Below, piece after piece: positions 18,380 to 28,695 of a DNA stretch of 64,000 nucleotides; position 1 is the stretch's first letter; the number at the start of each line of letters is the position of its first letter. A program made the translations under genes and the position numbers. The notes under the pieces were generated by a model. The model saw nothing but the letters and a program-made list of their open reading frames with translations, was not told where the DNA came from and did not search any database. The DNA is taken from contig JAOTYD010000002.1 of the NCBI GenBank assembly GCA_029862005.1, forward strand, positions 124,001 to 188,000, written 5' to 3'. The DNA comes from Gammaproteobacteria bacterium. GTDB lineage: Bacteria; Pseudomonadota; Gammaproteobacteria; GCA-001735895.

Positions 18380-19044
18380 TCAACCTCTGTCAGCCTGCCG
18401 TTATGCAGCCAAACCTGTCGATCCATAAACTCGGCCATCGCCTGGCTGTGGGTCACCATTAACAGGCTGCTGCCGGCCTGCCTGACCAGGTCACTGAATA
18501 GTCCCATGACTTCGAGACTGGAATTCTCATCAAGGTTACCGGTGGGCTCATCGGCCAACACCAGCTGTGGCTTGTGCAACAGTGAACGCGCGATGGCTAC
18601 GCGCTGCTGCTGACCTCGAGACAACTGGTGCGGGTACTTGTCAACCTGGTCACCCAACCCCAGGCGATCAATCAATTCCGCTTCATATCGGTTATCGAAC
18701 CGTTGGCACAGGGCCGCCTGGAAACGGATATTATCCAGGATCGACAGCGTCGATATCAGGTGAAACTGCTGGAACACCAGGCTCATTTGTGAACGCCGCA
18801 ACGCAGCCAGCACTGATTCCGGATCCGAGTGAACCCGGTACCCGGCAAAGTGGATCTCGCCGCTGTCGGGCCGATCGAGACCTGCGATCAGGTGTAGCAA
18901 GGTTGACTTGCCGCTGCCGCTCTCACCGAGCAGGGCCACCGAAGAAGACGTGCTCATTTCAAACTGGAGCTGATGCAGTACGTCTTGCCTGACATCGGCG
19001 TAATGGTAGGACTTGCACAGGTTCTTGATCGAAAGCATGGCCAT
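18376..19044 (-). CDS. LolD-like ABC transporter ATPase (AttE type)
   Basis: 222 aa. Walker A GESGSGKST is near residues 38-46, signature LSRGQQQRVAIARSLLHKPQ is at about 138-157, Walker B LVLADEPTGNLD follows it, and the H-loop is VTHSQ. The length and SLVFQQFHLISTLS Q-loop match the MacB/LolD class that energises FtsX permeases without transporting through the membrane. It is first in the operon, with the permease frame overlapping its stop. Confidence 0.9.
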   Translation of the reverse strand: MAMLSIKNLCKSYHYADVRQDVLHQLQFEMSTSSSVALLGESGSGKSTLLHLIAGLDRPDSGEIHFAGYRVHSDPESVLAALRRSQMSLVFQQFHLISTLSILDNIRFQAALCQRFDNRYEAELIDRLGLGDQVDKYPHQLSRGQQQRVAIARSLLHKPQLVLADEPTGNLDENSSLEVMGLFSDLVRQAGSSLLMVTHSQAMAEFMDRQVWLHNGRLTEVE

Positions 19045-19153
19045 TGATGCTAACCGAATTTATCAGGACACAATACCTAATATTACGATTTCAGGCCGGT
19101 AATGGATTTGCAAATGGATTCAAGTAAACTTGTCCCGCATCCAGGGGGTATTC

Positions 19154-20299
19154 ATGACCGCGATATGTGAAATCAAGGATTTACAGAAACTGGCGCGGCG
19201 GCGCGTACCGCGAATGTTCTACGAGTACGCGGATTCCGGCTCGTGGACGCAGTCAACCTATCACGCCAACGAGACCGACTTTCAGGAAATCAAGCTGCGG
19301 CAACGCGTCGCCGTGGACATCACGGATCGCTCGGTAAAAACTGAAATGATCGGGCAGGCGGTCGCCATGCCTGTGGCACTGGCACCGGTCGGTTTAACCG
19401 GCATGCAGCATCCCGATGGCGAGATCAAGGCGGCTCGCGCTGCCGAGCGCTTCGGCGTGCCGTTTACCCTGTCAACCATGAGCATCTGTTCCATCGAGGA
19501 TGTTGCCGAACACACCAGCAAACCCTTCTGGTTTCAACTTTACGTCATGAAAGATCGCGACTTTATCGGGCGCCTGATCGATCGTGCAAAGGATGCCGGT
19601 TGCAGCGCACTGATGCTGACACTGGACCTGCAAATATTGGGACAACGGCATAACGACGTCCGCAATGGATTAAGTGCACCGCCCAAGCCCACGTTGAATG
19701 CGGCACTGCAAATCATCAGTCGACCACGCTGGTGCCTGAATATGCTGACCACCAGGCGTCACTCGTTCAGAAACATCGTCGGCCACGCGAAGGGTGTCGG
19801 CGACCTGTCTTCACTCTCCTCCTGGACCGCGGAACAGTTTGACCCGAAGTTATCCTGGCAGGATATTGACTGGATCAAGGAACGCTGGGGCGGGAAACTG
19901 ATTATCAAGGGTATCCTCGACCCTGAAGACGCACGCATGGCGGCAAAAGCCGGTGCAGATGCAATCATCGTCTCCAACCACGGCGGGCGCCAGCTGGACG
20001 GCGCTCGATCCTCGATCAGCGCGCTGCCCGAAATCGTCGATGCGGTCGGCGGCGACATCGAGGTCCATTTCGATGGCGGCATTCGCTCCGGGCAGGACGT
20101 ACTGAAAGCGCTTTGCCTGGGCGCGAAAAGCACCTATATCGGACGTGCCTTTGTTTATGGCCTTGGTGCCAGGGGCGAAGCCGGTGTCGACCAGGTACTC
20201 GACATCATTTACCGTGAGCTCGACACCACCATGGCCCTGTGCGGCGAACGCCTGGTACAAAATCTCGGCCACCACAACCTCCTCAACCCCCCAACCTAA
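19154..20299 (+). CDS. FMN-dependent alpha-hydroxy-acid dehydrogenase (LldD-like)
   Basis: 381 aa from the ATG at 19154, which follows AGGGGG. Family motifs include RMFYEYADSGSW (substrate Tyr), APVGLTGMQHPDGE, FQLYVMKDRDF and TLDLQILGQRHNDVRNG. The active-site SNHGGRQLDGARS carries the catalytic His and Arg, and HFDGGIRSGQDVLKAL and GRAFVYGLGA bind FMN phosphate. The enzyme oxidises L-lactate or a similar 2-hydroxy acid and passes electrons to quinone or oxygen. No lactate permease or regulator gene is adjacent, so the exact substrate is open. A long hairpin repeat follows 16 bp after its stop. Confidence 0.9.
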   Translation: MTAICEIKDLQKLARRRVPRMFYEYADSGSWTQSTYHANETDFQEIKLRQRVAVDITDRSVKTEMIGQAVAMPVALAPVGLTGMQHPDGEIKAARAAERFGVPFTLSTMSICSIEDVAEHTSKPFWFQLYVMKDRDFIGRLIDRAKDAGCSALMLTLDLQILGQRHNDVRNGLSAPPKPTLNAALQIISRPRWCLNMLTTRRHSFRNIVGHAKGVGDLSSLSSWTAEQFDPKLSWQDIDWIKERWGGKLIIKGILDPEDARMAAKAGADAIIVSNHGGRQLDGARSSISALPEIVDAVGGDIEVHFDGGIRSGQDVLKALCLGAKSTYIGRAFVYGLGARGEAGVDQVLDIIYRELDTTMALCGERLVQNLGHHNLLNPPT

Positions 20300-20315
20300 T
20301 CCCGATACAACCACC

Positions 20316-20426
20316 GGCGCGGCCATTGGGTGTCTGTTGCGGGACGCTGCGCGACAGGGATGTCGCGCGCGAGCCTACATGGACGTATTTACGGCGTTCC
20401 CGCAACAGACACCCAATGGCCGCGCC
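20316..20426. repeat. long hairpin repeat C (29-bp perfect arms)
   Basis: Arms 20316-20344 and 20398-20426 are perfectly complementary over 29 bp and begin GGCGCGGCCATTGGGTG. The loop contains GCGCGACA-GGGA-TGTCGCGC (20349-20368), then CTACATGGACG and a small CGTA-TT-TACG hairpin. It shares the AGGGAY loop plus CATGGA loop pattern with repeats A, B and D, while its stems are different. Confidence 0.85.
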
Positions 20427-20535
20427 TCTTTCAATCAGGGTAGTAAAAGGACGTTATAACTATTTAAGTTCGAAAATCTCCAAAAAATCAAACCTGATGC
20501 TACTGGATCTTAGGGACTGCCAGACGAGTATGAAG

Positions 20536-20663
20536 CTACCCCGGGGGAGAGCTCGCAAAAGTGTAGCGCGGCAGAGATGCCGCGCTCCAAGCGATCCCAT
20601 GGATGGGCCAACTGGCGCTTGCGCCAGTTGGGAGCGTCTTTTGCGAGCTTTCCCCCGGGGTAG
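20536..20663. repeat. long hairpin repeat D (25-bp arms)
   Basis: Arms 20536-20560 and 20639-20663 match at 24 of 25 positions, beginning CTACCCCGGGGGAGAGC. The loop TGTAGCGCGGCAGAGATGCC, continuing to CCATGG at about 20598-20603, is almost the loop of repeat A in inverse orientation. It has an extra small hairpin (CAACTGGCGC/GCGCCAGTTG) inserted after CCATGG. The inner stem TTTTGCGA is shared with repeat A; the outer stem is not. Confidence 0.85.
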
Positions 20664-20704
20664 CATTGGATAATGCCAGATGCAGGTTCTGTGAATACTG
20701 CAGG

Positions 20705-22330
20705 TTATCTTTGGTCGCGGGCGCGCAGGTCGATGCGACGGACCTTGCCGGTGGTGGTCATGGGCAGACTATCGATGAATTCGACTTCGCGCGGATACTC
20801 GTGCGCAGATAGACGTTCGCGCACCGATTGCTGGATCTCGCGCGCAAGCTCGGGGCTTGCCGCATAATCCTTGCCCAGGACCACGAAGGCCTTGACAATT
20901 TCACCCCGTAACTCGTCCGGCTTGCCAACCACTGCAGCCTGTAACACGGCCGGATGCCGCAACAGCGAATCCTCGATTTCTCCGGGCCCGATGCGATAGC
21001 CTGCACTGTTGATAACGTCATCCTTGCGCCCGACAAACCACAGGAATCCATCTTCATCACGGTAACCGACGTCCCCGGTGCGAAACCAGTTTGCAGATAT
21101 TTTGGCCCGTGTTGCCTCCGGGTTCTTCCAATATCCCAAAAACATGACCGGGTCATCGCACCAGGCAGCAAGCTCACCCTCTTTGCCATCGGGCACGACA
21201 TTACCATTCTCATCGATCACATCTACGCGATGACCGGGGTACGGCTTACCCATCGACCCAGGCCTGGGTGGCATTATCGCCGAGCAATTTCCCACGATGT
21301 AGTTAAATTCAGTCTGTCCCCACATTTCGTTTATCGTCAAATCGAGAGCATCGCGGCCCCAGTGAATCAGTTCCTCGCCTACCTGTTCACCGGCACTCAT
21401 AATCGCTCGTAATTTCAAGTTATAACGCGTCTTGAGGTCAGGCAACACGCGCAGCATTTTCAGTGCGGTCGGGGGAATAAAGGTATTGGTGACCGCGTAG
21501 TCGCGCATCAGCCTGCATGCCCGCTCGGCATCGAAACCGCCACCCTCGTAGGCCACGATCGGCATGCCATAGTTCAGCGCAGGCAGCAAGGCATCCCAGA
21601 GACCACCCGTCCACGCCCAATCAGCCGGTGTCCAGAACACGTCACCCGCCTTTGGGAAAAAGTTTTGTGACATTTCGAAGCCGGTAAAATTACCGATTAC
21701 CGCTCGATGCGCGATCAGCGCGCCCTTGGGCGGTCCCGTGGTTCCGGAGGTATAAATCAGGCAAGCGGGATCATCGGCGCGGGTTTCGATCAATTCGAAC
21801 TGGTCGGCACCCCTTTCCAGCAGGCTCCAGAATTCAGTTTGAGGATCACCGCATCTACAGCCTATTACAGCCCGTAAATCATCGAGATCAGGCTGTAGTG
21901 TGTTTACATCGTCGTAGCGACTGGCATGCACAATGGCCGCGCTGGCACCACTGTCGCGCAACCTGTATTCGAGCGCCTCGGGACCGAACAAAATCGCCAG
22001 CGGTAGCGATACCGCGCCGAGCTTGTGGATTGCAAGGTGCGCAATGACGGTCTCGATCGTTTGCGGCAACAGGATCGCAACCCGCTCACCCTGCCCGACA
22101 CCGACCGCACGCAAGGCATTGGCGAATCGATCAGATAACTGTTTTAGATCAGCAAAACTGTATTTCGCGCGCTGGCCGGCGGCATTTTCATAATAGACGG
22201 CAACCTGCTGTGCCCGCTGTCGATGGCGATCACAAACCTGGTAAGCGACATTGATTTTTCCAGGAATCGACCAACGAAACTCCCGTCGAATGGCATCAAA
22301 ATCGGTTGCCGTGGGGTCGATTAGCCGCAT
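20705..22330 (-). CDS. AMP-forming acyl-CoA synthetase
   Basis: About 541 aa from the ATG at 22330 (MRLIDP). A GTG at 22381 would add 17 residues, but family members begin close to REFRWSIPGKINVAYQVCDRH. The adenylation signature is YTSGTTGPPKGALIAH, followed by MWGQTEFNYIVGN, WFRTGDVGYRDEDGF and GRKDDVINSAGYRIGPGEIE. The C-terminal catalytic Lys is in TTTGKVRRIDLR. This is the medium-chain or acetate-type subgroup that makes acyl-CoA from a free acid, ATP and CoA. Substrate cannot be told from sequence. It is alone in its transcription unit, and a CCCGATATCGGG palindrome lies upstream at 22393-22404. Confidence 0.85.
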   Translation of the reverse strand: MRLIDPTATDFDAIRREFRWSIPGKINVAYQVCDRHRQRAQQVAVYYENAAGQRAKYSFADLKQLSDRFANALRAVGVGQGERVAILLPQTIETVIAHLAIHKLGAVSLPLAILFGPEALEYRLRDSGASAAIVHASRYDDVNTLQPDLDDLRAVIGCRCGDPQTEFWSLLERGADQFELIETRADDPACLIYTSGTTGPPKGALIAHRAVIGNFTGFEMSQNFFPKAGDVFWTPADWAWTGGLWDALLPALNYGMPIVAYEGGGFDAERACRLMRDYAVTNTFIPPTALKMLRVLPDLKTRYNLKLRAIMSAGEQVGEELIHWGRDALDLTINEMWGQTEFNYIVGNCSAIMPPRPGSMGKPYPGHRVDVIDENGNVVPDGKEGELAAWCDDPVMFLGYWKNPEATRAKISANWFRTGDVGYRDEDGFLWFVGRKDDVINSAGYRIGPGEIEDSLLRHPAVLQAAVVGKPDELRGEIVKAFVVLGKDYAASPELAREIQQSVRERLSAHEYPREVEFIDSLPMTTTGKVRRIDLRARDQR

Positions 22331-22518
22331 TAATCCGGTAAAGATAAAAATTTCATAATACCGCAACATTGCCCAAATCACAGTTGAGATAACCCGATAT
22401 CGGGACTATAAGCTAGGGTAATTCTATGAATTTAAATTAAGACACTGATAATAATGTAGAATTTTCCTCTCATTCTGCTAAAAATAATCTGTGAGAAGCG
22501 CTTCGGGCGGTAGGGATT

Positions 22519-24459
22519 ATGAACAATTACGAAGACTGGGCACTACTTGTTGCAAAAAAATTAAAAGGCGAAGCCGATTTAATTGCAGCAATCGAAAAAG
22601 ATGAACTGGAAGATACGGCCGCGACTGAAGCGTTTGTGCAAGCCGTTTTAAAGCCGTTCGTGCCTGAAAATTACGGCATTGGCTCAGGCCGAATTGTCGA
22701 TGCTTTCGGCAACTACTCGGATCACCTGGAAGTTGTCGTCTACAACCGCGACTTCCCGCGCATCGGCATGCGGGGCACCCACAATGCATACATTTACGAA
22801 TCGGTGCTTGCAACATTTTCGATCAGGGCCAAGTTTATCCGCAAAACCTTCTTCGAATCTCTCAATGCCTGCGCCTCGTTGGCACAGCTTGAAACCAACA
22901 TTGATAAAACCCTGTTGATCAAGCTTGCCAAGAAAAACGGTTTAAAACCCGGTCCCAACAAGAAGTTTTTCCACGCGGATCCGTTGCGGACCGCACGTTT
23001 TGAACTCATCGGCAGACCGCCGGGATTTGTCTTCGGCTTCAGTGGAATCAAGAATAGCCACCGACAACTCAAGGAAAATATAGAACTCTGGCTCAGCCAT
23101 CGCGAGGACGAAGGACTCGACACATCGATGAAATGCCTGCCTGCCGTTATTGCTACCCAGGGCTGCTTTGCCTGGCGAAACGCAGCACCGCTGGCGCTGA
23201 GTAACCGCGAGATGATGGGCATTGGCAACGATGATGCACCGATCAGGTTAATCGTGCTGCAACTGCTGTACCTGCTGAATCGACGCTTGCACGTCACCGC
23301 TGACGGTTACGGATTAAAACCCAACCTGAATGCCTACCTGAGCCAGTTTTCGGCACCAAAGTTTGAAATCGGTGTTGGCACCGCCGTCGACCCCAGGGAA
23401 AAGCTCAAGGCAGCACGCGATACGATGCGTTTCGAGCCAGCAAGAGACCACACACTAATAGCGGCAAAGCTTGAAGCGGCAGCACAAATCAAGAAATCCG
23501 AACCACCGGTAGCTCCAATAGAAACCGCCGCAAAGCAGGAAATTCCCGAACCACTGGTAAAGGAAAAGGAATTTTTCGCGAAGCAGGAAATCTCAGAGCC
23601 TCCGGTAAAGGAAAGGGAAGTTGTCGCGAAGCAGGAAATCCCAGAGCCTCCGGTAATAGAAAAGGAAGTCGCTGCTCCGGTGAAGGAAATCAAGCCAGCG
23701 GCAACACTGGCAGCGGTTACTGAGAAACCGTCACCTGTTGCACCTGCCCTGGCCCCAGCCCCGACCCCAACCGCCGAAGCACCACCAGCCCCCGAACCAC
23801 AGGATTCCACTCCAGCGCCGGCGGCCGAGGCAGCCGTATTTGACAAACCATCGCCTTTCGCGTCGGCGCCATCTCCGTCTGTGGATAAAACAGAAGCTCC
23901 AACAGAGCCTAAATCGGCCACAGGGTCAGGCGTTTTTGACAAACCTTCACCCTTCGCATCCGCGCCGGTTCCACCGGCTGAGGAAGCGAAACCGGAGACA
24001 CCGCGCCCTGCTGCTCGAGCCTCATCGCTGGGATCAGCACCGATCCCAATTTCGGGTTCGGCGCCGGCCTCTGGTACCCCGCCTGCAACTCCATTGGGAT
24101 CAGCACCGATTCCGATGTCAGGTTCGGCACCAGCCACTGAAAATGCACCTGCAGCGGCACCGTTAGGATCGGCACCCATTCCGCCAAGCGAACCCAACAT
24201 TGCCAAAGTAATTCCCCCTAAACCGCCGGTCGATTTCAATCTCGGGTCAGAGACCGAGGCACTGGAAGACAAGGTCCAGGCCGAAGAAGATGAATTTGAA
24301 AATACAGTGATTATTCCGCCCAATGCCGGCGCTTCCAGCAACGTAGCGGCAAAAGATTCCACCAACGCTTTCATCGCCCGTGTCAAAGAGCAACTGTCAT
24401 CGCCCGAAACGGAGTCAGAAAACAAGCAGGATTCATTTAGCTCGACCATCCCGCAGTAA
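22519..24459 (+). CDS. repeat-rich protein with DUF6602-like N-terminal domain
   Basis: 646 aa. Residues 1 to about 300 look like a DUF6602-type domain (YGIGSGRIVDAFGNYSDHLE and the strand VVVYN). In related proteins this corresponds to a PD-(D/E)XK-like core with Asp and ExK. Here those positions read HLE and SIR, so nuclease activity is doubtful. Residues about 335-590 are low complexity: three 16-residue units near AKQEIPEPPVKEKEVV, a Pro/Ala stretch, two VFDKPSPFASAP copies and three LGSAPIP units. The tail is acidic. No signal peptide or membrane helix is seen. Neighbours do not suggest a role. The domain match is from memory and moderate. Confidence 0.55.
   Translation: MNNYEDWALLVAKKLKGEADLIAAIEKDELEDTAATEAFVQAVLKPFVPENYGIGSGRIVDAFGNYSDHLEVVVYNRDFPRIGMRGTHNAYIYESVLATFSIRAKFIRKTFFESLNACASLAQLETNIDKTLLIKLAKKNGLKPGPNKKFFHADPLRTARFELIGRPPGFVFGFSGIKNSHRQLKENIELWLSHREDEGLDTSMKCLPAVIATQGCFAWRNAAPLALSNREMMGIGNDDAPIRLIVLQLLYLLNRRLHVTADGYGLKPNLNAYLSQFSAPKFEIGVGTAVDPREKLKAARDTMRFEPARDHTLIAAKLEAAAQIKKSEPPVAPIETAAKQEIPEPLVKEKEFFAKQEISEPPVKEREVVAKQEIPEPPVIEKEVAAPVKEIKPAATLAAVTEKPSPVAPALAPAPTPTAEAPPAPEPQDSTPAPAAEAAVFDKPSPFASAPSPSVDKTEAPTEPKSATGSGVFDKPSPFASAPVPPAEEAKPETPRPAARASSLGSAPIPISGSAPASGTPPATPLGSAPIPMSGSAPATENAPAAAPLGSAPIPPSEPNIAKVIPPKPPVDFNLGSETEALEDKVQAEEDEFENTVIIPPNAGASSNVAAKDSTNAFIARVKEQLSSPETESENKQDSFSSTIPQ
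23530..23673. repeat. three 48-bp coding tandem repeats
   Basis: Three consecutive 48-bp units encode 16 residues each, close to AKQEIPEPPVKEKEVV. They form a charged, proline-spaced linker in the DUF6602-like protein. The units differ at a few positions, so they are not very recent duplications. Confidence 0.75.
24028..24189. repeat. coding repeats LGSAPIP-SGSAPA
   Basis: Two 22-23 residue units and one partial unit with the pattern LGSAPIPxSGSAPA follow each other near the C-terminus of the DUF6602-like protein. They are Ser/Ala/Pro rich and probably extended and flexible. Confidence 0.65.
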
Positions 24460-24662
24460 TCCCTTTTTCCTGGCGGGTGAAAGCCCGTTTGAGGGACATT
24501 CAACTGCAGGCTTAACCTCGAATTGATCCGCGTGCGTGTCTGCGTTCTGGCAGAATTGATTTCCACGTTCGGTTGTTACCAGGTTTCCCAGATTCCTGGT
24601 TAATATATTCCATAAAGACTTAAGGTGCAGACATTCGAATCGATCGACTATAACGAGATGAT

Positions 24663-24676
24663 CTGATATAAATCAA
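24663..24676 (+). promoter_or_regulatory. FNR/DNR-type box upstream of cytochrome c gene
   Basis: CTGATATAAATCAA matches TTGAT-N4-ATCAA with one mismatch. It lies 69 bp before the cytochrome c start codon. A -10-like AT-rich stretch about 30 bp downstream is compatible with class II activation. Confidence 0.7.
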
Positions 24677-24744
24677 GGCGCTTCCGAAGATAAGAATATA
24701 GCCTTGATCTTAAGTTTTAAACAAAATCCAGAGAGGATGTAAAA

Positions 24745-25053
24745 ATGACAAAGACCTACCTACTAATTACGGCTGCGTTACTCAGTATCAGTTCTGCCAG
24801 CGTTACGGCCGGAGATGCCGCGGCCGGCAAGAGCAAGTCAGCAACCTGCGGAGCCTGTCACGGTCAGAATGGAATCAGCCCGAACGATATGTGGCCCAAC
24901 CTGGCAGGGCAGAAAGTGGGTTATCTGGTGGCCCAGATGAAAGCATTTCGGGACGGACAACGCGCCAATCCGATGATGGCGCCAATGGCGGCACCGCTTT
25001 CTGACGCTGATATCGACGATCTCGCTGCCTATTACGCCGGCCTGGGACAGTAA
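24745..25053 (+). CDS. small periplasmic cytochrome c (c553/c5-like)
   Basis: 102 aa. A signal peptide ([22 protein letters not shown]) is followed by a single CGACH heme site at about residues 35-39 and a class I cytochrome fold. [26 protein letters not shown] gives the Met ligand and final helix. An AGAGAGGA-like ribosome site precedes the ATG. It lies just upstream of nirS under its own DNR-type box, so it is a likely electron donor to cytochrome cd1. A hairpin follows 27 bp after the stop. The Met ligand choice is inferred. Confidence 0.85.
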   Translation: MTKTYLLITAALLSISSASVTAGDAAAGKSKSATCGACHGQNGISPNDMWPNLAGQKVGYLVAQMKAFRDGQRANPMMAPMAAPLSDADIDDLAAYYAGLGQ

Positions 25054-25079
25054 CAACCAGCGATCAGTAGTTCCCGACG

Positions 25080-25099
25080 GGGCACTCATGGGAGTGCCC
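25080..25099 (+). terminator. hairpin after the cytochrome c gene
   Basis: GGGCACTC-ATGG-GAGTGCCC forms a perfect 8-bp stem. A TTTTTT run follows about 15 bp later, further away than in a standard intrinsic terminator. It separates the cytochrome gene from nirS, which has its own promoter. Confidence 0.5.
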
Positions 25100-25230
25100 T
25101 GACACCGGGTTAAATTTTTTCATCGATATCTCGTCGTTACGGGTATCATTCAAATCAAACCTTCCGACACGGGACACGTCATTCATGCATGTCCTTCTAT
25201 ATCGAAAATCCATACATAGAAATTCGGGAT

Positions 25231-25244
25231 TTGACAATAATCAA
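25231..25244 (+). promoter_or_regulatory. FNR/DNR-type box of the nirS promoter
   Basis: TTGACAATAATCAA fits TTGAY-N4-ATCAA fully. A TATACT -10-like hexamer lies near 25269-25274, about 34 bp from the box centre, the class II (-41.5) spacing. This predicts a transcript start shortly before the nirS GTG at 25297. Confidence 0.75.
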
Positions 25245-25251
25245 GGAGTGA

Positions 25252-27030
<1,779 letters not shown>

Positions 27031-27044
27031 ACCGGTTTCAAGGT

Positions 27045-27071
27045 GGGTGGGCAATCAGGATGTGCCCACCC
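27045..27071 (+). other. intercistronic hairpin between nirS and nirN
   Basis: GGGTGGGCA (27045-27053) pairs with TGCCCACCC (27063-27071). It lies 15 bp after the nirS stop and 19 bp before the nirN ATG, with no strong T-run. It may protect the nirS message or lower nirN expression. It argues against a nirN start upstream of 27091. Confidence 0.6.
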
Positions 27072-27090
27072 CGCTTTACCGTCCCAGAAA

Positions 27091-28656
27091 ATGAAAGGAA
27101 CCTGTTATGGGTTGCTGCTATTGGTCATCGTAACCGTATGCTCCAGTACCAACGCCCAGACCGCCACAAACTTGTATCAACAGCATTGTGCCGCATGCCA
27201 CGGCGCTGAACGCCTTGGCTTAAGCGGTCCGGCGCTATTACCCGGTAATCTCAAAAGACTCAAGCAACCACAGGCCAGGGCGGCAATTACCGAAGGACTG
27301 CCGGCAACACAAATGCCCGCCTTCGGCCAGCAATTGAGCACAACCGATATTGACGCACTGGTTGAGTACATTTATACACCACCCCTTCGCACACCCAGCT
27401 GGAATTCCGCAGCGATTCAGGCGAGTCACCGAATTCTGAATCCCGACCTGCTAAAACCCGAAGCCGCGAGCCTGCCGCCGATCTACCAGGCTGACCGTCT
27501 CAACCTGTTCCTCGTGGTGGAGGCTGGCGATCACCATGTATCGGTGCTCGACGGCGATACCTTCGAGCGCCTGCATCGTTTCAAATCGAGGCATGCACTG
27601 CACGGTGGACCCAAGTACTCCTCCGATGGTCGCCACGTTTATTTCGCATCACGGGATGGCTGGATTACCAAGTTTGATATGTACCGCCTGCAAAAAGTTG
27701 CCGAAGTACGCGCCGGTATCAATACGAGAAACGCCGCGGTCTCCGCGGATGATCGCTACGTGCTGGTCGGTAATTACTTACCACATACGCTGGTCTTGCT
27801 CGATGCACATGATTTGAGCCTGGTAAAAATTATCGCTGTAACGGATCGAAACCAGGAACTGACGTCACGCGTCAGCGCCGTTTATACCGCTGCACCGCGT
27901 GACAGTTTTATTGTCGCGCTGAAGGATTTTACCGAAGTCTGGGAAATTAGTTATCTCGACGACCCCCCACCGGTATTTAACAGCTACGTGCACGATTATC
28001 GAATGGGAGAGGGAATCGCCGAGCAGGGCCGATTTCCGGTGCGGCGAATCCAGCTGGACGATTACCTGGACGATTTCTTCTTCGACCAGAGTTACCAGCA
28101 CCTGATCGGTGCATCGCGCAGTGATCGCAAGGGGCAGGTTGTAAACCTGCTGGTGGGTCGCAAGATAGCCAGTATTGAACTGGCCGGCATGCCGCATCTC
28201 GGCTCGGGCATCAGCTGGCGCTACCAGGGCCGACAGGTCATGGCCTCGCCCAACCTGCGCACCGGTACGGTGAGTATTATCGACATGGACAGCTGGGATG
28301 TTATCAAGCAGATAGATACTCTTGGACCAGGCTTTTTCATGCGCAGCCACGAGCATTCTCGCTACGCCTGGGTCGATGTGTTCTTCGGTCCCGACAGGGA
28401 CGCGATTCATATAATCGACAAGCAAAGCCTGGAAATCGTCAAGACCCTGCGACCGGTGCCGGGCAAGACCTCGGCCCATGTCGAATTCACCCGAGATGGC
28501 AGGTACGCGTTGCTCAGCATCTGGGACCGGGATGGGGCCGTGATTGTCTACGACGGCGAGACGCTCGACGAAGTCAAACGTATTCCGATGAACAAGCCGG
28601 TCGGTAAATACAACGTTTACAATAAGATCACCCGCTCTGAAGGGACCAGTCACTAA
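27091..28656 (+). CDS. nirN: NirN, dihydro-heme d1 dehydrogenase
   Basis: 521 aa from the ATG at 27091, which begins a proper signal peptide (MKGTCYGLLLLVIVTVCSSTNA). The cytochrome c domain has CAACH, and a NirS-like d1 propeller follows. It is a NirS paralogue but lacks the full nitrite-reducing pocket. In pseudomonads NirN introduces the last double bond of heme d1 and hands it to NirS with NirF. It is directly downstream of nirS, separated by a hairpin. The ribosome site is weak. Confidence 0.9.
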   Translation: MKGTCYGLLLLVIVTVCSSTNAQTATNLYQQHCAACHGAERLGLSGPALLPGNLKRLKQPQARAAITEGLPATQMPAFGQQLSTTDIDALVEYIYTPPLRTPSWNSAAIQASHRILNPDLLKPEAASLPPIYQADRLNLFLVVEAGDHHVSVLDGDTFERLHRFKSRHALHGGPKYSSDGRHVYFASRDGWITKFDMYRLQKVAEVRAGINTRNAAVSADDRYVLVGNYLPHTLVLLDAHDLSLVKIIAVTDRNQELTSRVSAVYTAAPRDSFIVALKDFTEVWEISYLDDPPPVFNSYVHDYRMGEGIAEQGRFPVRRIQLDDYLDDFFFDQSYQHLIGASRSDRKGQVVNLLVGRKIASIELAGMPHLGSGISWRYQGRQVMASPNLRTGTVSIIDMDSWDVIKQIDTLGPGFFMRSHEHSRYAWVDVFFGPDRDAIHIIDKQSLEIVKTLRPVPGKTSAHVEFTRDGRYALLSIWDRDGAVIVYDGETLDEVKRIPMNKPVGKYNVYNKITRSEGTSH

Positions 28657-28695
28657 TCCCATGCGTTCTTCAGGCATCAAAGGTTACTCTGCGTT

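Larger units (their letters stand above)
20300..20704. other. convergent intergenic space with two hairpin repeats
   Basis: 405 bp between the lldD-like gene and the 3' end of the acyl-CoA synthetase gene. Two large inverted repeats (listed separately) fill most of it, and no gene is supported. Being between convergent genes, they could end transcription from both sides. Confidence 0.8.

Noticed and set aside
23334-24566. 410-codon minus-strand open frame rich in Gly and Ser
   Set aside because: It is the antisense reading of the proline/alanine repeats of the DUF6602-like gene; no start site or family support.
27865-28680. 271-codon minus-strand frame
   Set aside because: Antisense shadow of nirN, which has clear protein homology.
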